Source: Planctomycetota bacterium (lineage in GTDB: Bacteria; Planctomycetota; Planctomycetia; Planctomycetales; Planctomycetaceae). Taken from it: DNA of 11,902 bases. The position numbers and the translations under genes are program-made. The DNA is taken from contig JAEYWB010000236.1 of the NCBI GenBank assembly GCA_023429275.1, forward strand, positions 1 through 11,902. The letters run 5' to 3'. Shown here one piece after another: positions 6,750-11,902 of this stretch; position 1 is the stretch's first letter, and each line of letters starts with the position of its first letter. The notes beneath the pieces were generated by a model. It was not told the DNA's origin, made no database searches, and saw nothing but the letters and a program-made list of their open reading frames with translations.

Positions 6750-6783
6750 GAGGAAAGCGCAGCGTGGCGCGCTTTCCTCTTTT
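6750..6783 (+). terminator. Rho-independent terminator
   Basis: GAGGAAAGCGC (6750-6760) and GCGCTTTCCTC (6769-6779) form a perfect 11-base-pair stem around the eight-base loop AGCGTGGC, followed directly by TTTT (6780-6783). It lies 25 bases after the stop of the cysteine-rich peptide gene and separates that cassette from the LolA-like/glycosyltransferase unit. Confidence 0.9.
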
Positions 6784-6809
6784 GTCCACTCTCTGAAACC
6801 TCGTGTCGG

Positions 6810-6822
6810 CTGATCTGATCAG
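6810..6822. promoter_or_regulatory. Perfect 6+1+6 palindrome overlapping a Shine-Dalgarno
   Basis: CTGATC-T-GATCAG is an exact inverted repeat whose last two bases belong to the AGGAG ribosome binding site (6821-6825) of the gene starting at 6832. It lies in the 48 bases between the terminator and that gene, so the promoter of the downstream unit should be close. It could be an operator, but a palindrome of this length may be chance. Confidence 0.25.
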
Positions 6823-6831
6823 GAGTTGCGA

Positions 6832-7980
6832 ATGCTCGCCGCGAACCAGACATTTCGATGGCTTTTCGTTTCGGTCTCATTCTGGGCCCAGCTCCACACG
6901 GCCCGGGTCGCCGTGGGGCAAGACGTCACGCTTCCCGACGAAGTTCGCAGCGCCCTGCTCAAGAACGCCGAAGCGATCACCCCGCTCACCGTGGAATGGA
7001 CGCTCCAAAGGCATAGCACCCGAACTCTGGACGACCTGCTGAAGGATCTGGGAAGCGAGCGATACGATTTCTACCGCCCGGAAACCGGATCGACGGTATT
7101 GGACGGCCAAAAGTACTTTCGCCAAGAACGAGTCGAACGCTCTAGAGAGCGGAGCAAGACCCGTTTCAATCAGGAGGAGTACACCAGCTCATTTGACGGG
7201 GAGGCCTACTTTGTCCAGGAGAACATCGGGTTCAGGGTGTGTACCGTCTTTCTCCCTGAGGCTCGCGGCACCGACGATTTGACTCCCGAGGTCATTCGCC
7301 GTCTTGGCTTTCGGATCGTTACGGGTGAACTGCCGCAACCAGACATCCTTTGGCATCTGCAGCGCGGAGGGAGGCTGCTGTCGGTCTCAGAGGTTGAACT
7401 GAACGGAGCGAAGCACGCCGCGATCCGCTTCGCGCCGGCACCATGGGATTACGCCTACTGGAAGGATCGGGAATACACGTACTACTTCGATGCCGAGAAG
7501 AATTACGCGATCTCTCAGATCGACTGGAGTCTTCCAGGGGGGCGCAAGCTATGCACCATCAAGAACAGCGACTGGAAGCGACTCGAGGCCCCGGCCATCT
7601 GGCTGCCCGTGCGGTCATCCTGCGAATGGCATACGTGGCACTACTGTCCGGACAAGTCCTTTGACGATGTCTTCTTTTACGAGGACTACACGATCTCCGA
7701 TCTGTCGCGGAAGCAATGGCCGAATGTCAAGTTTTCACCCGACCTGAAAGAGCCGGGGCTGATGGTGAGGGATCCCAGGCCCTCCGCCAAATCACAGCCC
7801 GGCGCGGTGTGGGATGAGGATTCCAAAAAGTGGATGTACGGAAACACACAAGAGCTTCCGGAAATCAAGGTCCGCAAGACCAGCGTACTGCGAAAGGTCT
7901 TGATCGCGTGCAACGTCGTGGTGTTCTCGATCCTGGGCATCAGCTGGTGGCGAAAGCGGCAAATCAGCCAGAACGGTTAA
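6832..7980 (+). CDS. Exported LolA-like protein with C-terminal membrane anchor (first of two)
   Basis: This 382-residue protein has a signal peptide at about residues 1-30 (hydrophobic FRWLFVSVSFWAQL), a long beta-rich soluble domain and a C-terminal helix (about 356-373) with a basic tail (WWRKRQISQNG). The soluble domain resembles the LolA/LppX-type lipoprotein-carrier fold: ITPLTVEWTLQR near the N-terminus, and later YFDAEKNYAISQIDW followed by PAIWLPVRSS. The last block aligns with the next gene product (WLDAERGCALVARDSYD, then GIWLPSAIRA), so the two are distant relatives. LolA-fold proteins bind lipids or lipoproteins, but the ligand here is unknown and true LolA has no C-terminal anchor. 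ATG 6832 was chosen because AGGAG (6821-6825) lies six bases upstream; TTG 6826 would touch it. First gene after the terminator and head of a three-gene unit. Confidence 0.72.
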   Translation: MLAANQTFRWLFVSVSFWAQLHTARVAVGQDVTLPDEVRSALLKNAEAITPLTVEWTLQRHSTRTLDDLLKDLGSERYDFYRPETGSTVLDGQKYFRQERVERSRERSKTRFNQEEYTSSFDGEAYFVQENIGFRVCTVFLPEARGTDDLTPEVIRRLGFRIVTGELPQPDILWHLQRGGRLLSVSEVELNGAKHAAIRFAPAPWDYAYWKDREYTYYFDAEKNYAISQIDWSLPGGRKLCTIKNSDWKRLEAPAIWLPVRSSCEWHTWHYCPDKSFDDVFFYEDYTISDLSRKQWPNVKFSPDLKEPGLMVRDPRPSAKSQPGAVWDEDSKKWMYGNTQELPEIKVRKTSVLRKVLIACNVVVFSILGISWWRKRQISQNG

Positions 7981-7983
7981 GAC

Positions 7984-9123
7984 ATGGTCTATCGCGTCGC
8001 ATTGCTTTGCTCGTGGTTGGCCTGCCACGGTGCGTCGGGGTCGGAGCATCGATCGCCAGCGATCCTGAGCACCGCGGAGCTGAAATCCGCACTGGCAAAG
8101 GCGCAGGCGAAGATCGAGAGCATCTACTTCGACTACCGAGGCGAGGATGCCTATCTGGGCGACGACCGGTTCCCGTCCGGCGCTTATCTCCGCAGAATCG
8201 TCATCGCCAAAGCCCCGAATCTGTTCAGCCATGAAACGGCTCATGGTTCCGATGACCTCCCCTGGGAGCTCGATCCGCGTCGCCGCCACTGCATCGTCGA
8301 GAACAATCAGGCGTTCGACGACTGGGTCACCAACCGGGCCTACAACAAGACGCCCGATTGGAAGCCGGATGCTCCTCTCCCGGGGAGCATGCCCGGAGAA
8401 CCAATCCTCATCCATACGGGCATCTGGCCGCTGACGGGCCGGAAAGCCCCGACCCGCGCCGGGGCTCCGCTGATGCTGCGCGACGTGGCGAAGAGTGACC
8501 GCTTCGTGGCGCGTCCCGCCCTGGAAGTCGTCGAGGGGCGGGAGTGCCACGTCCTGGAGATACCCGGCCTGGATGTCCTGTGGCTCGACGCAGAACGGGG
8601 ATGTGCCCTCGTGGCCCGCGATTCGTACGACATCGATTCCGGGAAAGTCGCCTTTCGATCGGAACTGAAAGGGCATCGCGAGGTCAAGCCGGGGATCTGG
8701 CTCCCCTCGGCGATCCGCGCGATCACGTACGATCGCTCGGCCCAGGCTTCCGGGGAGAGGCCACCCGCCCTCTCCGACCTCACGCTGCAGATCACGGAGG
8801 CTCGAGTCAACGACGCGTCCGACTCCCTGTTCGTCTTTCAGCCCAAGCCCGGATCGCTCTGGCTGAATCCCCCCGAGGACCAGTCCCCGAATCCGGTTCA
8901 GACCCATCCGGGCGGGCTGGACCATCTGGAGGATCTCGTCGCCTGGGGCCGGCGGCTTCTCTCGAACCAGCCTTCCCCGGCTCCCCCGTTGACGTGGCCC
9001 TCGTGGGTCGCGGCCGGCCTGGCGGCGCTCGGGGTCCTGCTGCTCGTGGAGTTCGGCTTCAGATCACCGACGGCGGGAACTTCCAGGAAAGGGATGGCCG
9101 GAGCGGACGGTCAGCAGCCATGA
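7984..9123 (+). CDS. Exported LolA-like protein with C-terminal membrane anchor (second of two)
   Basis: This 379-residue protein starts three bases after the preceding stop, without a clear Shine-Dalgarno, so coupled translation is likely. Residues 1-20 form a signal peptide (MVYRVALLCSWLACHGASGS); the Cys at 14 does not sit in a good lipobox. A beta-rich domain follows (KIESIYFDYRGED near residue 45, VVEGRECHVLEI, VLWLDAERGCALVARD, GIWLPSAIRA), of the same general type as the gene before it. Residues about 338-359 (WPSWVAAGLAALGVLLLVEF) form a C-terminal membrane helix with a short basic tail. Its TGA overlaps the ATG of the glycosyltransferase gene as ATGA. The pair plus glycosyltransferase suggests a cell-envelope function. 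The domain assignment rests on pattern resemblance only. Confidence 0.7.
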   Translation: MVYRVALLCSWLACHGASGSEHRSPAILSTAELKSALAKAQAKIESIYFDYRGEDAYLGDDRFPSGAYLRRIVIAKAPNLFSHETAHGSDDLPWELDPRRRHCIVENNQAFDDWVTNRAYNKTPDWKPDAPLPGSMPGEPILIHTGIWPLTGRKAPTRAGAPLMLRDVAKSDRFVARPALEVVEGRECHVLEIPGLDVLWLDAERGCALVARDSYDIDSGKVAFRSELKGHREVKPGIWLPSAIRAITYDRSAQASGERPPALSDLTLQITEARVNDASDSLFVFQPKPGSLWLNPPEDQSPNPVQTHPGGLDHLEDLVAWGRRLLSNQPSPAPPLTWPSWVAAGLAALGVLLLVEFGFRSPTAGTSRKGMAGADGQQP

Positions 9124-10946
9124 AGTACCTCGCGGCCTCCCTTCTGGGCGTACACGCAATCCTGGTCGGCTGGATGAGCTGGTCGAACGGCCTCGGTCGA
9201 ACAGAGGCGGGGCACCTGGGAGCCGCGGCCTACTTCTGGAAGACAAAGCAGTTCGACGTATTTCACGTCAATCCTCCGCTGACACGCATCGTCATCTCGA
9301 TCCCGCTCGCGATCCGCGAGCCGAGCTTCGATCTGAAGTCCTATTCCCCGAGACCGCTGGATCGTTGCGAGTGGAGCCTGGGGGAGGATTTCATCGCCAC
9401 CAACACGCGTGATGAAGTCCGATGGTGCACATTCCTGGCGAGAGGCAGCCTGATCCCGTTCCTCCTCCTCGGCGGATACTGTGGCTTTCTTCTCTCGAGA
9501 GAGATTTACGGGGAGGCCTCCGGCTATCTCTTTCTGATCCTTCAGTGCTTCTCGCCGTTCACGTTGGCGTGGGGGGCCACGGTGTGTCCTGATGCGACGG
9601 CCGCCGCGATGGGAATGGTCGCCCTCTACCTGTTGCGTCGCTGGTTGCTCGATCCGACAGCGATTCGGGCCACCGCGGCCGGAATTGCACTTGGCATTCT
9701 CCCGCTGACGAAACTCACCTGGGTGATCGCCTTTGCCGTGTGGCCGCTGATCTGGGGAGTGTGGAGGGTCTTCCCAGGCGGGAGCTCAGCAGCAACAGAT
9801 CGAACGCCGCCGAAGCCGCCCGCGTGGCAGCTCGGCGTGGTGCTCGCGATCGCGATGAACGTGATCAACCTGGGGTATGGATTCGACCGGTCATTTCAGC
9901 CACTCGGCGACTACCGCTTCCACAGTCACTCGTTCGGCGGGAGAGAGACGGATGTCGATGGGGAACGAAAGACCATCGACGGAAATCGCTTTCAACAGAC
10001 GATCCTCGCCGCGCTCCCGGTTCCCGTCCCAGCCGAGTTCCTCCAGGGAATCGACACCCAGAAAAGAGATTTCGAGCGCGGACTCCCCTCGTATCTGGGA
10101 GGGGTCTGGGCCGACCGCGGCTGGTGGTACTACTACTTGTATGCACTGGCGGTTAAGGAGCCGCTGGGAAACTGGAGCTTGCTGGCGCTGGCTGTGCTGG
10201 CGACGGCCTGCGGGTCCGGATTTCGTCGGCCATTCCGCGAAGAGTTCCTCCTCCTTGCCCCGGCGCTGCTGGTTTTCGTGTTTGTCAGCAGCCAGACGGG
10301 CTTTTCCGTCAACGCTCGCTATGTGATTCTGGCGCTCCCGTTCTTCTACATCTGGCTCAGCAAGGTGGCGATCGTCTTTTCCGTCAGTTCCCCCGGCAGG
10401 CGAAATCGGGTCTTTGCCGTCGCGGTCCTGGGATCGCTCGCCTGGTCTGTCACGAGCAGCGTGCTGGTGTTCCCTCACAGCCTGTCCTATTTCAATGAGC
10501 TGGCCGGGGGGCCGAAGCAGGGAGGCCGACATCTGCTGGGCAGCAATTTCGACTGGGGGCAAGACATCTGGCGTCTCAAGACATGGCTCGAGAATCATCC
10601 TGACGTCCAGATCGACGGCAGGATCTGCGAAAGCGCCTATTCCGCAGTCATGATCGGCATTCCCAAGTCCCCGACACCCCCGTCCTGTCCGACCGGCTTT
10701 TCGGCAACCAGTGATGACGCGCGGGAGGGATCCGGCCCGAGGCCTGGCTGGTATGTCCTGAGTGCGAATTACCTGTATGGCCGGGATCGACAGTATCGAT
10801 ACTTCGTTGACCTGTTCGAACCTGTCGCCGTTGTCGGATACTCGATCCGCATCTATCACATCACTCCCGCCCAGGCGATTCGTGCCGCCGAATCGCTGAA
10901 ACGGCGGACGCGGCAGGACGGGCCGGGCGGCGTCCAACGCCATTGA
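9120..10946 (+). CDS. PMT/ArnT-like membrane glycosyltransferase (GT39/GT83-like)
   Basis: This 608-residue protein has about ten hydrophobic segments between residues 1 and 460 and a soluble C-terminal domain, the layout of dolichyl/undecaprenyl-phosphate-sugar glycosyltransferases of the PMT_2 type. Near the N-terminus the first external loop has R-T-E-A-G-H (27-32) and V-N-P-P-L (50-54), matching the acidic catalytic motif and the HPPL-like motif of the family, with Asn in place of His. Later blocks SVNARYVILALPFFYIW, YFNELAGGP and GSNFDWGQDIWRLKTWL are typical of bacterial members. The enzyme would move a sugar from a polyprenyl phosphate donor to a lipid or protein outside the membrane; donor and acceptor cannot be told. 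ATG 9120 overlaps the previous stop (ATGA). The frame is open upstream to 8544, but that stretch is covered by the previous gene and is low-quality Arg/Pro-rich text. Confidence 0.85.
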   Translation: MKYLAASLLGVHAILVGWMSWSNGLGRTEAGHLGAAAYFWKTKQFDVFHVNPPLTRIVISIPLAIREPSFDLKSYSPRPLDRCEWSLGEDFIATNTRDEVRWCTFLARGSLIPFLLLGGYCGFLLSREIYGEASGYLFLILQCFSPFTLAWGATVCPDATAAAMGMVALYLLRRWLLDPTAIRATAAGIALGILPLTKLTWVIAFAVWPLIWGVWRVFPGGSSAATDRTPPKPPAWQLGVVLAIAMNVINLGYGFDRSFQPLGDYRFHSHSFGGRETDVDGERKTIDGNRFQQTILAALPVPVPAEFLQGIDTQKRDFERGLPSYLGGVWADRGWWYYYLYALAVKEPLGNWSLLALAVLATACGSGFRRPFREEFLLLAPALLVFVFVSSQTGFSVNARYVILALPFFYIWLSKVAIVFSVSSPGRRNRVFAVAVLGSLAWSVTSSVLVFPHSLSYFNELAGGPKQGGRHLLGSNFDWGQDIWRLKTWLENHPDVQIDGRICESAYSAVMIGIPKSPTPPSCPTGFSATSDDAREGSGPRPGWYVLSANYLYGRDRQYRYFVDLFEPVAVVGYSIRIYHITPAQAIRAAESLKRRTRQDGPGGVQRH

Positions 10947-11273
10947 CCTTCTGACTTTCTTTCGGCCGGGCATATCCTCCGTTTTCGACGGGCGTGGGCG
11001 ACCGGGCCAAGTGAGCTTCCCCTCCGTGCCCTTCCCCCCATCCGGGAGCCTCCAATGCGGCGGGATGGCCAGGTCTGGACCAGTGTGGACGAACGGGAAG
11101 CCCCGGTGAGCGTTACCCAGCGTCGCTCAGAGTGTGGGCGGCCATGCGAGGGAGGAGTTCCACTTGCGGGGGGGGAAGCGGCAGGCAGGGCCGGGGTCGC
11201 ACTCCGCGCGGAGTGAGTGGTACCTGGGAGCTTCTGCATTCCCTTCGCAGGGTCGCCCAGGTTGCCGATTGGC
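10947..11273. other. Intergenic region between convergent genes; no gene seen
   Basis: I see no supported gene here. The open frames in it (for example minus 10856-11239) are Arg/Pro/Ser-rich and lack a ribosome binding site. It separates the glycosyltransferase gene from the convergent livF. A G-run (11167-11174) and a perfect palindrome (11200-11215) are the only notable sequence features. No U-tract terminator was found for either gene. Confidence 0.6.
11200..11215. repeat. 16-base perfect palindrome
   Basis: CACTCCGCGCGGAGTG is exactly self-complementary. As RNA it could fold into a six-base-pair stem with a GCGC loop. It lies 59 bases beyond the 3' end of livF and could belong to its 3' untranslated region or bind a dimeric protein. 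No T-run follows, so it is not a clear terminator. Confidence 0.4.
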
Positions 11274-11902
11274 TCAATGAACCCCGAGGTAGGCCTTCCG
11301 CACTTCGTCGCTCGCCGCGAGGTCGGACGCTGCGCCCGACATCGTGATTTCGCCGACTTCGAGCACGTAGGCCCGGTGGGCGACCTGCAGCGACATGCGG
11401 GCGTTCTGCTCGACCAGCAGGATCGTCGTCCCTTGCGCGTTGATCTCGCGGATCACCTGGAAGATCGTCTGGACGATCTGCGGCGCGAGGCCGAGGGACG
11501 GTTCATCGAGCAGCAGCAGCCGGGGACGGGCGACGATCGCCCTGGCGATGGCGACCATCTGCTGCTCCCCGCCGGAGAGGGTCCCGGCGTTCTGGTGGAG
11601 CCGCTCCCGCACGCGCGGAAAGAGATCGAGCGCCCGCTGCCGGTCGGTGATGACCTGCCGGAGATCGCTGCGACCGTACGCCCCGAGCTGCAGGTTCTCC
11701 TCGACCGTCAGGTTCGAGAAGATCCCTCGCCCTTCGGGAACATGGACCAGCCCCTGCTGCACGATCCGGTGGGGAGCCCGGCCGACGATCCTCTCCCCTT
11801 CGAACTCGATCGAGCCGCCAGTCGGCGTGAGCAGCCCCGAGATCGTCCGGAGCGTCGTCGTCTTCCCCGCCCCGTTCGCCCCGATCAGCGTGACGATTTC
11901 CC
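11274..11902 (-). CDS. livF: Branched-chain amino acid ABC transporter ATP-binding protein LivF, 3' part (5' end outside window)
   Basis: The minus-strand frame is open to the window edge, so the N-terminus is missing; about 208 residues are present. Walker A G-A-N-G-A-G-K-T-T lies at about 11882-11856, signature L-S-G-G-E-Q-Q at 11579-11559, and Walker B L-L-L-L-D-E-P at 11519-11499. PEGRGIFSNLTVEENL and ILLVEQNARMSLQVAHRAYVLE, with Glu-Gln-Asn where other ABC ATPases have the switch His, are hallmarks of LivF. LivF hydrolyses ATP on the inner face of the membrane to power high-affinity uptake of branched-chain amino acids or related compounds such as urea or amides, together with LivG, LivH, LivM and a binding protein. 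Those genes would be expected just beyond the right edge of the window. The substrate cannot be read from this subunit; a urea-type UrtE is a less likely alternative. It ends K-A-Y-L-G-V-H, as in many family members. Confidence 0.93.
   Translation of the reverse strand, partial: EIVTLIGANGAGKTTTLRTISGLLTPTGGSIEFEGERIVGRAPHRIVQQGLVHVPEGRGIFSNLTVEENLQLGAYGRSDLRQVITDRQRALDLFPRVRERLHQNAGTLSGGEQQMVAIARAIVARPRLLLLDEPSLGLAPQIVQTIFQVIREINAQGTTILLVEQNARMSLQVAHRAYVLEVGEITMSGAASDLAASDEVRKAYLGVH

Noticed and set aside
7792..8925. Open frame of 377 codons on the minus strand
   Set aside because: Antisense shadow of the two LolA-like genes, without signal peptide, motif or start signals.
8544..9119. N-terminal extension of the glycosyltransferase
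   Set aside because: It overlaps the previous gene out of frame and reads as Arg/Pro-rich noise; the membrane protein starts properly at ATG 9120.
9891..10973. Open frame of 360 codons on the minus strand
   Set aside because: Antisense to the glycosyltransferase, whose family motifs are clear; composition is Arg/Glu/Asp-rich without structure.
10943..10978. Possible promoter TTGACC ... TATCCT
   Set aside because: The spacer is about 24 bases, too long for a sigma-70 promoter, and no plus-strand gene follows.

Overview
The window reads as a high-GC planctomycete chromosome fragment. The inference rests on a DUF1501 protein at the left edge, membrane-tethered WD40-like and LolA-like proteins, many Sec-exported or membrane proteins, and a PMT-type glycosyltransferase with planctomycete-style motifs. 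No rRNA, tRNA, CRISPR array, transposase or phage gene was found.

Layout. (1) 1-825, plus strand: 3' part of a DUF1501 gene. (2) 829-2804, minus strand: a two-gene unit with a small two-helix membrane protein (2526-2804) and, overlapping it by ATGA, a large membrane-anchored beta-propeller-like protein (829-2529). (3) 2805-3937: about 1.1 kb without a convincing gene. It holds a pair of 32-base inverted repeats and stretches that look like decayed coding sequence. (4) 3938-6724, plus strand: a compact three-gene cassette that is the main point of interest, closed by a strong Rho-independent terminator (6750-6783). (5) 6832-10946, plus strand: a tight three-gene unit of two related LolA-like proteins with C-terminal membrane anchors and a PMT/ArnT-like membrane glycosyltransferase. 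(6) 10947-11273: no gene seen. (7) 11274-11902, minus strand: 3' part of livF, the branched-chain amino acid ABC transporter ATPase.

The 3938-6724 cassette looks like an extracytoplasmic peptide-maturation system. Its last gene encodes a 110-residue precursor with a Sec signal peptide, then a second leader ending in a double-glycine motif (E at -8, L at -4, GG), then a 66-residue core with six cysteines. Its first gene encodes a membrane-tethered papain-like protein resembling peptidase C39, the family that cuts after double glycines, with candidate Cys42/His130/Asp157. The middle gene begins with a paralogous C39-like domain in which all three catalytic positions are replaced. After a transmembrane helix and an internal lipoprotein-like signal (Cys226) it continues into an alpha/alpha-toroid-like domain with a QxPDGSW motif and Cys/His clusters. 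Classical double-glycine peptides are cut by a C39 domain fused to an ABC exporter. Here there is no exporter, and a Sec signal and a free-standing membrane protease appear to replace it. This interpretation is inferred from sequence motifs and gene order and has not been tested by a search.
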